In this document: positions 54,613 through 61,421 of the stretch, piece after piece
How positions within the stretch are numbered: position 1 is the stretch's first letter
Layout of the letters: every line of letters begins with the position of its first letter
Source of the DNA: an uncultured Geobacteraceae bacterium
GTDB taxonomy: Bacteria; Desulfobacterota; Desulfuromonadia; Geobacterales; Pseudopelobacteraceae
Assembly (NCBI GenBank): GCA_903901875.1
Contig: CAIUSO010000055.1
Location: 62,001-126,000 of the forward strand
Direction: 5' to 3'
DNA length: 64,000 nt
Notes under the pieces: generated by a model
Databases searched by the model: none
Seen by the model: the letters and a program-made list of their open reading frames with translations, nothing else
Told to the model about the DNA's origin: nothing
Made by a program: the position numbers and the translations under genes

Positions 54613-56135
54613 GGATGCGCCCCCTTTTTATTGTTGCCACCATCCGTGGGGGGTAAGTTGCCAAAATACTCTTTAAAATTAAAGGCAAAGAAGAACTCTA
54701 ACTCCTGTGTTTTGCCATCTTCCGTGAGTATTTCTTGCCCTACATCAACACGATTAAGCAAAACCCGAACAATCCGACGCCGGTTTTCTTCTGGAAGTTC
54801 ACACCACCCTGACGCAAGACTTTGCGCCTGACTTATTACATGTTGCCGACCCACCTCGTTCTGCCGTAACCGCACAAGCTCTACTTCCAGCCTTTCAATT
54901 TCAGCAACAATCTGTTGTCGCCTTTCTTCAAGCGGAGCATGCCGTTCACCAAACACTGATTTCGTAACCATTTTATCGGTGAAGAGTTCAAATAGAGAAT
55001 CAATCCTGTTCTGATTTTTGACCTTTTCAGCCTTCATCACTTTCAACTCGTCAGCTTTTTGAGCAAGTAAAGCTTCCGTGTCGGTTTCTGATTTCAATTC
55101 ATCTGGATTCACTACAATTTCATGTAATTTCGGCAGGAAGTGTTCCAAAAGCACGTCTTCGCTAATCTTGTTTTTACATGTAGTGCAGACGTAGCGCGGA
55201 ATTGTCATAGCCTTGTACGGTGCAACGTATAACTTCTTCCCACATTCGCACCGGAGTATTCCGCTGAATAAATACCGGCCTTCTTTCGGCACACCTTCCG
55301 AGTACATCTGTGGTCGTGACGCAAGGATATGCTGGACATTATCCCAAACTTCTTGCGTCAGGATAGGTTCAACTTCCATAGCAATCCATTCGCTTTTGTC
55401 TTTGAGTTCCCAGCTTTTCTTATTCCCTTTGCTCTTTGAATAATTCCGCTGGTAAGTCCCAGTGTAAATAGGATTCACCAAAAGACGCTTCATGCTTTTT
55501 GGCGTCCAGGCGGATTTGGCAGCATAATATCCTGCCTCATTCAGTAGCGTAATGACCCGCTTAATTTTCTGGTGTTCTATAAAGAGCTGGTATGCTTTCC
55601 TAACAATCACAGCTTTTTCTTCGTCTATGACCATGTTGTTCTTATCAGCCCATTTGTAGCCAAACGGTTGCTGACCGGAAATCTTCTTGCCCTCTTGCGC
55701 TCGTGTAATCATTCCAGCCGTGACCCGCGCAGACGTAAGCTCGCGTTCGTATTGTGCCATCGCGCCGGACAAGGCGAAGAACATCCTGCCGGAAGAAGTG
55801 TTCGTATCCAGTTGTCCGTCAATGGAATGAAGTGTTGCACCATACGCCCGGAAATGCGCTTCGATTTCCAGAAGTTCACGCAGGTTCCGCCCAAGTCGGC
55901 TCATAGATGAAAACACCAGACCTTTGATGACACCAGCTTCAACATCGGCAAACATCTTCATGCATTCCGCATTTTTAAGAACGGACTTTCCCGATACACC
56001 AGACAGGTCATATGTTTTAACGATTTTGTATTTCTGCTGACGACAGAACTCTTTTGCCCGTAATGCGTGAATTTCCGGGCTATCGGACTTTGCCTGGTCG
56101 TCAGTCGATACCCTTATCCATACGCCAATGTTCAT
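54570..56135 (-). CDS. Large serine recombinase (integrase)
   Basis: 521 residues. Catalytic domain about 1-150 with nucleophile Ser in RVSTDDQ and motifs [14 protein letters not shown] and [12 protein letters not shown]. The recombinase domain (about 160-260) and a zinc ribbon (CECGKKLYV...CTTC, about 300-330) are followed by a coiled coil (about 350-420). In the integrated state the last 13 codons (from QGFMAA to the stop at 54570) lie in comM DNA, so the C-terminus depends on the attachment site. Its start overlaps the stop of the XRE gene (TAATG). Confidence 0.93.
   Translation of the reverse strand: MNIGVWIRVSTDDQAKSDSPEIHALRAKEFCRQQKYKIVKTYDLSGVSGKSVLKNAECMKMFADVEAGVIKGLVFSSMSRLGRNLRELLEIEAHFRAYGATLHSIDGQLDTNTSSGRMFFALSGAMAQYERELTSARVTAGMITRAQEGKKISGQQPFGYKWADKNNMVIDEEKAVIVRKAYQLFIEHQKIKRVITLLNEAGYYAAKSAWTPKSMKRLLVNPIYTGTYQRNYSKSKGNKKSWELKDKSEWIAMEVEPILTQEVWDNVQHILASRPQMYSEGVPKEGRYLFSGILRCECGKKLYVAPYKAMTIPRYVCTTCKNKISEDVLLEHFLPKLHEIVVNPDELKSETDTEALLAQKADELKVMKAEKVKNQNRIDSLFELFTDKMVTKSVFGERHAPLEERRQQIVAEIERLEVELVRLRQNEVGRQHVISQAQSLASGWCELPEENRRRIVRVLLNRVDVGQEILTEDGKTQELEFFFAFNFKEYFGNLPPTDGGNNKKGAHPQGFMAATNITRDG
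54601..54620. other. Left integration junction of the element in comM
   Basis: ATGAACCCCTGT (54601-54612) encodes the conserved comM motif MNPC; the following GGATGCGCC no longer fits it. The crossover therefore lies at or just after 54612. The serine recombinase frame crosses this point in the opposite direction. The right junction is outside the window. Confidence 0.7.
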
Positions 56136-56623
56136 TATTCTTCCCCTTGGTCGGCGATTTGTACCAATGCCTTAATCTTGTCACACAACCGAGGGTAGTC
56201 TTTATCTGAAGCAAGGTATTCAGTGTATGCCAGTGCAATTATTCCGGCAGCACTGGCCCCTGAGATGTTTGCATCACTATCTTCAATCTCATCCCAAAGC
56301 GCTTTTACAACGGATTTCAGCGCCTTGTTGTCGGTTGATGCCGACGTCGTAACGGGTTGGTCTGAAATTTTCATCTCTCCTTTCTCGCATAGAAACCAAT
56401 TGGCGTTGTAGCCCATTTCCACAAGTGCCACGATACCAACCGGTGATATCAAATGCTTTCCCGCTTCATAGCTCTGCATCATCGGAAGCGAAATTCCAAG
56501 TTCTGGTGCCATTTCAACTTGGGTCTTTTTTAGGGACTCACGGATTTGACGCAAGCGCGACCCAACTTCATGAAAAGGATGAATAATTTTAATTTTTGGT
56601 GTTTTGGATTTATCTTCCATCAT
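56135..56623 (-). CDS. XRE-family regulator of the element
   Basis: 162 residues. N-terminal helix-turn-helix (about 20-75: RLRQIRESLKKTQVEMAPEL, SLPMMQSYEAGKHLI) like CI-type and plasmid regulators; the C-terminal half is helical with no known domain. AAGGAGAC precedes the ATG pair. It is co-transcribed with the recombinase and probably represses the promoter at 56665-56693, where ATCATGTT occurs twice, 31 bases apart (inference). Confidence 0.88.
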   Translation of the reverse strand: MMEDKSKTPKIKIIHPFHEVGSRLRQIRESLKKTQVEMAPELGISLPMMQSYEAGKHLISPVGIVALVEMGYNANWFLCEKGEMKISDQPVTTSASTDNKALKSVVKALWDEIEDSDANISGASAAGIIALAYTEYLASDKDYPRLCDKIKALVQIADQGEE

Positions 56624-56664
56624 GTCTCCTTTTGTTAAACACTTGACACATCATGTTTTCACGC

Positions 56665-56693
56665 TTGACAAAATTGCTGTATCATGTTATAGT
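56665..56693 (+). promoter_or_regulatory. Strong sigma-70 promoter of the element, with candidate operators
   Basis: TTGACA (56665-56670), 17-base spacer, TATAGT (56688-56693). Directly repeated ATCATGTT at 56650-56657 and 56681-56688, three helical turns apart, flank and overlap the promoter and could bind the divergently encoded XRE protein. A transcript would start near 56700 and enter the small-ORF leader region. Confidence 0.75.
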
Positions 56694-56757
56694 CCTGACC
56701 ATAATTGATGTCAACAATAATACACAGCATGCGCGATGGGCGCAAGGGAGGAAACAC

Positions 56758-56781
56758 ATGATTGGAGTAGTAACTGGCTAA
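56758..56781 (+). CDS. Seven-codon leader ORF 1
   Basis: ATG-ATT-GGA-GTA-GTA-ACT-GGC-TAA encodes MIGVVTG, preceded by a strong ribosome site (AAGGGAGGAAACAC). The stop lies in a small hairpin (GGCT/AGCC). Such a short ORF with a strong ribosome site is typical of regulatory leader peptides. It lies on the transcript from the 56665 promoter. Confidence 0.4.
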   Translation: MIGVVTG

Positions 56782-56806
56782 ATCAGCCAACGGAAGACGA
56801 AGCCCG

Positions 56807-56911
56807 GTGACATACAATGTGAAAATATCGTATGCCACTGTCCCTGATAACGTAGTCGCACAAAAAATGGCGACGATAACCAGAATTTTACAGCAAGCTA
56901 TGCAAAGATAA
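56807..56911 (+). CDS. Possible 34-residue small protein
   Basis: GTG start; product MTYNVKISYATVPDNVVAQK then MATITRILQQAMQR, an amphipathic-looking peptide. A weak GGAAG lies 12 bases upstream. It follows leader ORF 1 by 25 bases. Coding is uncertain. Confidence 0.3.
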   Translation: MTYNVKISYATVPDNVVAQKMATITRILQQAMQR

Positions 56912-56944
56912 CCGTCAGTCTGTTGGCTATCGCGTAGCACTTAT

Positions 56945-56984
56945 GAGCCTTTCCGGGTGAAAATTCGGGAAGGCTCTCTCACTC
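56945..56984 (+). repeat. Hairpin repeat, copy 1
   Basis: GAGCCTTTCCG pairs with CGGGAAGGCTC across the loop and is followed by TCTCACTC. It is repeated 118 bases downstream with matching compensatory change in the stem (C-G here, T-A in copy 2), which indicates a conserved RNA fold. Confidence 0.6.
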
Positions 56985-57012
56985 CTGGAAAAGAATTGCG
57001 GAGGTAACACCT

Positions 57013-57036
57013 ATGACAAAAGCACATTGCGGATAA
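57013..57036 (+). CDS. Seven-codon leader ORF 2
   Basis: ATG-ACA-AAA-GCA-CAT-TGC-GGA-TAA encodes MTKAHCG, preceded by GCGGAGGTAACACCT, a strong ribosome site. It sits between the two hairpin repeats and resembles leader ORF 1 in size. Probably regulatory rather than a functional peptide. Confidence 0.4.
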   Translation: MTKAHCG

Positions 57037-57062
57037 ACCCGCCTTAAAATAGCGTTCGCAAC

Positions 57063-57101
57063 GAGCCTTTCTGGTTGATTATCAGGAAGGCTCTCTCACT
57101 C
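57063..57101 (+). repeat. Hairpin repeat, copy 2
   Basis: GAGCCTTTCTG pairs with CAGGAAGGCTC and is followed by TCTCACTC, as in copy 1. It ends 30 bases before the ATG of the 103-residue gene and may control its expression. Confidence 0.6.
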
Positions 57102-57131
57102 ACAAACAACAAACATAAAAAGGGGAAAAAT

Positions 57132-57443
57132 ATGGTCTATTTTGGTAAGAAAAAACTTTGGAAAGAAACAAGTGAACCGATTTTCAAGTACGATTTAGTT
57201 GAAAATGACGGAATCGCTTATAAAAAGATTCGTTTTTATGATGACGCATACGTTGTTAAGGTCAGAAATGAAGGTTTTTGGGATGTGTATGTATCCACGC
57301 AGGACAATACTACAAAGAGTTTTGCTATGTTTAACAGGGAGAGTGCTATTTCACTGAAAATGTATTTTCTTATGACAACGATTTGTTTGTCGGAACGTGA
57401 ACCTTCGCACTACGAACTGATTGAAGGGGGATTTCACGCATGA
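57132..57443 (+). CDS. Unknown 103-residue protein
   Basis: Product begins MVYFGKKKLWKETSEPIFKY. It is beta-rich and hydrophilic, with a single Cys near the end, and has no recognised domain. AAAGGGGAAAAAT precedes the ATG. It is the first real-sized gene after the leader region, and its stop overlaps a small ORF (ATGA). Confidence 0.6.
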   Translation: MVYFGKKKLWKETSEPIFKYDLVENDGIAYKKIRFYDDAYVVKVRNEGFWDVYVSTQDNTTKSFAMFNRESAISLKMYFLMTTICLSEREPSHYELIEGGFHA

Positions 57444-57526
57444 AACCAAAGAAAATGTCAAAAGTGGGTATTCCGACCCATGCCGACCGCGATTCCGGCG
57501 TGATGGCGACCGTCGTTCCGATTTGA
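57440..57526 (+). CDS. Possible 28-residue ORF overlapping tandem repeats
   Basis: The ATG overlaps the previous stop (ATGA) with AAGGGGG upstream. Product MKPKKMSKVGIPTHADRDSG then VMATVVPI. Its 3' half lies in a 23-bp tandem repeat, so it may be a chance frame. Confidence 0.3.
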   Translation: MKPKKMSKVGIPTHADRDSGVMATVVPI

Positions 57527-57552
57527 TGGCGACCGGCATTCCGGTGGCAAGC
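57484..57552 (+). repeat. 23-bp tandem repeat, three copies
   Basis: Imperfect units starting CGACCG at 57484, 57507 and 57530, each exactly 23 bases apart, with shared GATTCCG/GTTCCG/CATTCCG. GC-richer than the surrounding element DNA. The length is not a multiple of three. Confidence 0.6.
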
Positions 57553-57625
57553 CGAGCGGTTGAATGTGAAGGTTCCAACCCGCATTTGACTACGATGCCA
57601 GAAGTTCAGGTTTTGATTGTGAATA

Positions 57626-57674
57626 AGCCACCAGGTTAAATCCGGGGGCTCTATTGTTATGGTGTCTCATGTGC
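57626..57674 (+). repeat. 49-bp direct repeat, left copy
   Basis: Begins AGCCACCAGGTTAAATCC and ends GGTGTCTCATGTGC. It differs from the right copy (60344-60392) at three positions at most. Its hairpin is weakened by the changes (GGGGGCTC rather than GGTGGCTC). The two copies enclose the cargo pair, 2718 bases apart. Confidence 0.8.
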
Positions 57675-58002
57675 GATTTAGCACTCAAACGCTCAATGAT
57701 ACTGCAGGAGGGTGTTGAGATGATTGTGAAGATATGAATTTGAGGAAAAGTTATTACGTGTATAAAGTTGATGAAATTCATATAGTTATTGTTCATGTTA
57801 GGATTTGCCCAGTTGTGAACTTTTCTGGGCATCGCACAATTAATGCGTTTTTAAAGGTAACCCTAAAAACTTGACAATCATGATTGTATGTCTATTTGAG
57901 AATTGGCAGCTAAAATAAGGCAATATAATATAAAATAAATCAATAATACTGAAAATATGGTATATTATAACAGTAAAAACATAGCAAACTTTATAAAAAA
58001 AC
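57675..58002. other. AT-rich intergenic stretch upstream of the cargo
   Basis: No supported gene between the left direct repeat and the cargo promoter. AT content rises strongly after 57840. A second TTGACA (57869-57874) has no good -10. Otherwise nothing is recognised. Confidence 0.4.
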
Positions 58003-58030
58003 TTGACATTTCATTTTTAGTGTGTATATT
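58003..58030 (+). promoter_or_regulatory. Sigma-70 promoter of the cargo pair
   Basis: TTGACA (58003-58008), 16-base spacer, TATATT (58025-58030), in AT-rich DNA about 50 bases upstream of the 54-residue gene. Confidence 0.65.
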
Positions 58031-58081
58031 ACTTCTTTGTTTTAGCTTGACATTCAATCTCTATGAACGGAGTCCAATCTT

Positions 58082-58246
58082 ATGTCGATTGATGAATTGG
58101 TTGCAGCGTTTGAGAGAACGATAATCGATGAGTCGAGGATTCAAGAAGTTGAGGCGCGCCTACAGCAGGCAGAGAATGAATTTGAGCTTGAATCTCGCAG
58201 TAGAGTTATAGATGAGGAGTTTCTTTCTCGCTCATACTGTTTCTAA
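58082..58246 (+). CDS. 54-residue acidic helical protein of the cargo pair
   Basis: Product begins MSIDELVAAFERTIIDESRI and is rich in Glu, with predicted continuous helix (VEARLQQAENEFELESRSR). ACGGAG lies nine bases before the ATG. It ends 26 bases before the predicted peptidase gene, so both share one transcript. It could be a regulator, inhibitor or antitoxin of the larger protein (inference). No homologue recognised. Confidence 0.6.
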   Translation: MSIDELVAAFERTIIDESRIQEVEARLQQAENEFELESRSRVIDEEFLSRSYCF

Positions 58247-58272
58247 TATAATTTAACTGGTAGGGCAACCAA

Positions 58273-60252
58273 ATGATTCCATACTTGGTTTGTGAATTTA
58301 GTAGACCTACCGTCAGCAATTTAGTCAAAGAATGTTTTGGCTCCGATTTCCCGGACATATTCAAAAAAACACAGCTTGTATACCTTTTCCACTATCTAAA
58401 AGATTTAGGTGCTCAATCTGTTCTACTTGAGCGGGAATATATCGACAAGGATTATCTTGAGGATTACTCAAGGTACTATGTCAAATGTTTCAATAATGGT
58501 GGGCACAAGTGTGCGAGGCTGCACTTCTTCAACGATGTAATTGACCACTCTATACTCGATAATGTACTAAAATCAACCCCCAACTCAGCAGCGTATCAAG
58601 CAATATCAAAATCATACCTTGGCTTTATAGTCATAAAGCCCCTTCCACAAACCTTCATAGGCAAAACTTGTTTAAAACAATATTCTTCTCAGGGGGTCAA
58701 TGGCTCCAGTAATAAATTTCTTTTAAAACCATATGACGTAAACCTTTTTGGGATTAGGCTTCACGTTGATACTGTTGCGTTCCAAGAACAGGATAAAGTC
58801 GTGTCAGCTTGTGCTACTACAGCCATTTGGGCGGCCCTTCATGGTAGCCAAGAAAAATCAGTCCGACAAATTCCAGCTTGCAGTGAAATTACAACAAACG
58901 CAATAAACCATATAGACGGTTCGAGTAACCGCTTTCCAAACGACGGCTTGACAAACAAGCAAATTCTTCGGGCACTCGATGCAGAAGGGCTAAAGTATCA
59001 TAACGAGCCACTTGATAAAGTAAGCGCGAAGAGGTTTTTTGAGTCTGTTAAATATCACATAGATAGCGACATACCGTTGATTTTGGGCGTAACTATTCGT
59101 AAACCAGATGAGGAAGATGGTGGGCATGCAGTAACAATATTGGGATATGCAGAAAAAGATGAGCATAATGTATTGTATGTGCACGACGACCGTCTTGGCC
59201 CATTTGCAAAAGCGGTAATAACTGAAGTTGACGGCGGGTGTGAGCTAACTTTGCAGAGGAAAGATGACAATGGCCTGTGGAAAGACCCTCACGAATTCTT
59301 GATTCCCCAAACTCTTATCGTTCCAACGCATAAGAAGGTTCGAATATCTTATGTGTTACCAAGAAATACTTGTCAAATGCTGCTTACAGAATTTAAAAAA
59401 TGGCATTCTGAATTTGATACCCAAATAAGCCAAGAAGAAATAGATAAATACTACTCCTTCAGTCTAAAGCTGTGCGGAATTTCTGAACTTAAGAATTTAA
59501 TTTTTGCCTCTGATGTAACCCTTGCGAACGACAATAATGAACTGGCACTACTTGACAAAGCGCGGTTTTTGACTCACAGTTTTGCTCGATTCCAGTGGGT
59601 AGCAAACTTCAAAGTTAACGGAACACCAGCATTTAAGGTAATGTTTGACGCTACTGACATACCGCAGGGAAATGCAGTGTCATGGTTTTATGTTGAAAAC
59701 AGCAACTTTTCAAAATTACCCTTAAGTATATTAAAAAGTTATGCCAATTCAAAAATAAATATAACGGAACAACATTCAAAAAATTTCTTTAGTTCGTTGT
59801 TGAAGCATTTCAAAAATCCGGCTGACAATTACTTTGAATACTTGAGCACGACTTATGGTGACTTAAGAGCCCCAAAGTATATAAAAGAAGAAGAATGTAG
59901 TGACGGCAACATACAAGAAAATAGTTCCGTAATAGTTTACTATGATGCTGTAGATGATACTTTAGACGAAATCTATACTGAGTATTTAGATAAAATATTG
60001 ATATGGGCTATATCGAGTGATGGCGGTCTGCTTATAGGTGAAGACAAGGGGCATCCAACTCTTACGGGTTTCAAACCAGCAAGAATTTCTGGAGAGTTGA
60101 GAAAAGTTTCGGAAACATGGTTGATTAACTATAAATCAGGTCGATACAGTAGAGACTATGATTGCGTTGATAGCTATCTTTGTAATGCTCTGAATAAGTT
60201 CAAAAGTATCTTCTGGAAATCACGAGAAGCACTTGATTTTGAATTGTTATAG
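58273..60252 (+). CDS. Predicted papain/C39-like cysteine peptidase of unknown role
   Basis: 659 residues, no signal peptide or membrane helix. A central segment has the order expected for a papain-fold peptidase: Gln171/173 and Cys180 in QEQDKVVSACATTAIWAALH, His285 in DGGHAVTILGYAE, Asp305/306 in LYVHDDRLGPF. The first 160 and last 330 residues match no family I recognise. It sits in an AT-rich cargo slot between direct repeats, behind a small acidic gene, on the same element as a TIR-like gene. A defence or effector role is plausible but unproven. Confidence 0.65.
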   Translation: MIPYLVCEFSRPTVSNLVKECFGSDFPDIFKKTQLVYLFHYLKDLGAQSVLLEREYIDKDYLEDYSRYYVKCFNNGGHKCARLHFFNDVIDHSILDNVLKSTPNSAAYQAISKSYLGFIVIKPLPQTFIGKTCLKQYSSQGVNGSSNKFLLKPYDVNLFGIRLHVDTVAFQEQDKVVSACATTAIWAALHGSQEKSVRQIPACSEITTNAINHIDGSSNRFPNDGLTNKQILRALDAEGLKYHNEPLDKVSAKRFFESVKYHIDSDIPLILGVTIRKPDEEDGGHAVTILGYAEKDEHNVLYVHDDRLGPFAKAVITEVDGGCELTLQRKDDNGLWKDPHEFLIPQTLIVPTHKKVRISYVLPRNTCQMLLTEFKKWHSEFDTQISQEEIDKYYSFSLKLCGISELKNLIFASDVTLANDNNELALLDKARFLTHSFARFQWVANFKVNGTPAFKVMFDATDIPQGNAVSWFYVENSNFSKLPLSILKSYANSKINITEQHSKNFFSSLLKHFKNPADNYFEYLSTTYGDLRAPKYIKEEECSDGNIQENSSVIVYYDAVDDTLDEIYTEYLDKILIWAISSDGGLLIGEDKGHPTLTGFKPARISGELRKVSETWLINYKSGRYSRDYDCVDSYLCNALNKFKSIFWKSREALDFELL

Positions 60253-60340
60253 ATGCTACTAATGGTTGATTTGGTGCAATACTGTTGTATAGCTTGTTAA
60301 CGGAATTTTGATGAATCCGAGTAAAGAGTTTAGATTCTAA

Positions 60341-60392
60341 ACGAGCCACCAGGTTAAATCCGGTGGCTCGTTTGTTATGGTGTCTCATGTGC
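60341..60392 (+). repeat. 49-bp direct repeat, right copy, forming a terminator-like hairpin
   Basis: ACGAGCCACC (60341-60350) pairs with GGTGGCTCGT (60362-60371), followed by TTGTT. The repeat proper is 60344-60392. It should end transcription of the cargo pair, 90 bases after the peptidase stop. Confidence 0.75.
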
Positions 60393-60461
60393 ATGTGACT
60401 TTTTCGTTCTTCCAAACTTTATTTCTCGCCGACCAAAATATGCTGTAATATCAGAGAGTTC

Positions 60462-60489
60462 TTGACTCTTACCAGCAATATGCTATATT
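60462..60489 (+). promoter_or_regulatory. Sigma-70-type promoter upstream of a small ORF
   Basis: TTGACT (60462-60467), 16-base spacer, TATATT (60484-60489), the same layout as the cargo promoter. It drives a region with a hairpin (GGGAGG 60591-60596 with CCTCCC 60614-60619, inner GGTT/AACC) and a short ORF. Confidence 0.55.
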
Positions 60490-60652
60490 AAAGCATAATT
60501 TAACCGGGCAGGCTATTTCATGCATAGCGGTGTGACTGTGAACGTGACGAGGTAACCAACAAGAAAACTGATGTGTTAAGTGAAAAAATTGGGAGGATTG
60601 GTTAAAGAACCTTCCTCCCGTAAAAAATATTTATCTGAGAATGGAGCCGTTT

Positions 60653-60721
60653 ATGAACAATAGAGCTGGAATAACCTGTTGCAGTTTTAGCCCGAAAAAA
60701 TGCAGTGAAATGAGATTTTGA
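60653..60721 (+). CDS. Possible 22-residue Cys-rich ORF
   Basis: MNNRAGITCCSFSPKKCSEM then RF; GGAG lies six bases before the ATG. It lies between a hairpin and the attenuator-like RNA. Coding is not certain; it may be another leader-type ORF of the element. Confidence 0.35.
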   Translation: MNNRAGITCCSFSPKKCSEMRF

Positions 60722-60801
60722 TTGTCCCAAGATTTATCCTGACTATATATTTCTGTCATTTTTGTATACTGTAAATAGCTAATATCATTAAGATTTATCG
60801 C

Positions 60802-60829
60802 TTGACATGATTTTATTTTAGAGCATGCT
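60802..60829 (+). promoter_or_regulatory. Candidate promoter of the attenuator RNA
   Basis: Perfect -35 TTGACA (60802-60807) with a weak -10-like CATGCT (60824-60829) at 16 bases. The predicted start near 60836 coincides with the first paired base of the RNA structure. Confidence 0.4.
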
Positions 60830-60836
60830 GTGTCCT

Positions 60837-60983
60837 GCGAGAGAAACTGTAGGAAGAAACTTATCTATTAATTTAACAAAACATAAAGCTTTTGGTGTTG
60901 TACCAAAGCCCGCTCATAAGTCCCAACTTCCTACTTCTACTCTCGCAAATTAGAACCCAAGGACGGACTGAGCGGGTTTTTTA
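60837..60983 (+). ncRNA. Attenuator-like leader RNA upstream of the replication genes
   Basis: GCGAGAG (60837-60843) and GTAGGAAG (60849-60856) pair with CTCTCGC (60940-60946) and CTTCCTAC (60927-60934), with a symmetric 5x5 internal loop. An inner hairpin is formed by 60888-60896 with 60902-60909. Alternatively CCCGCTCA plus GTCC (60909-60923) pairs with GGACTGAGCGGG (60965-60976), followed by six T: an intrinsic terminator. The long stem and the terminator cross each other, so they are mutually exclusive or form a pseudoknot. This is the layout of a transcription attenuator controlling the downstream gene, whose ATG is 37 bases after the T-run. Confidence 0.65.
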
Positions 60984-61019
60984 TTGCCCGAAATTTAAAA
61001 ACAGAAAGGATTTAATATT

Positions 61020-61373
61020 ATGAACAAAGAAAACAATGCTTGTAATTGGATTTTGGACCAGACATTTGGCGACGTTAGAATCATCGATATATCCGGCGGA
61101 AATGTTATATCGGGGATGATTCTTTCAAGATTACTGGCAAATCTGATAAGTGCCGAAAATGAATGTGAAGAAATTCCGATTGATGAGAACTTTTATGAGC
61201 AATGTGTCTGGTTAAACAAACGTCAGATGCGTTTTGGTATTGAAAAACTCGAAATTCTTGGATTTGTTTCTTCTGTGAAAAACCCCAAAACGAAGATGCT
61301 TAAATGCAAAGTTAATGTGCCACTGGTTATTGAAAAAATAAACGAAATACCAAAAAAACATTATGCAATTTAA
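61020..61373 (+). CDS. 117-residue winged-helix-like protein of the replication module
   Basis: No firm family. The pattern GNVISGMILSRLLANLISAE ... YEQCVWLNKRQMRFGIEKLE ... KLEILGFVSSVKNP looks like the winged-helix segment of replication or plasmid proteins, and echoes the N-terminus of the next gene. AGAAAGGA precedes the ATG. It lies directly behind the attenuator RNA and 45 bases before the next gene. Confidence 0.6.
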   Translation: MNKENNACNWILDQTFGDVRIIDISGGNVISGMILSRLLANLISAENECEEIPIDENFYEQCVWLNKRQMRFGIEKLEILGFVSSVKNPKTKMLKCKVNVPLVIEKINEIPKKHYAI

Positions 61374-61421
61374 CTGCTTAAACAGCATTAATCGGCTGGA
61401 TTTTGGTCGAAGGAGTTTGTG

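Noticed and set aside
54613-54831. Continuation of comM into the element as a real fusion protein
   Set aside because: Residues after MNPC have no similarity to ComM and derive from the antisense strand of the recombinase gene.
60591-60619. GGGAGG/CCTCCC hairpin as a terminator
   Set aside because: No T-run on the plus strand, and no minus-strand gene for the opposite direction. Mentioned only as a local hairpin.
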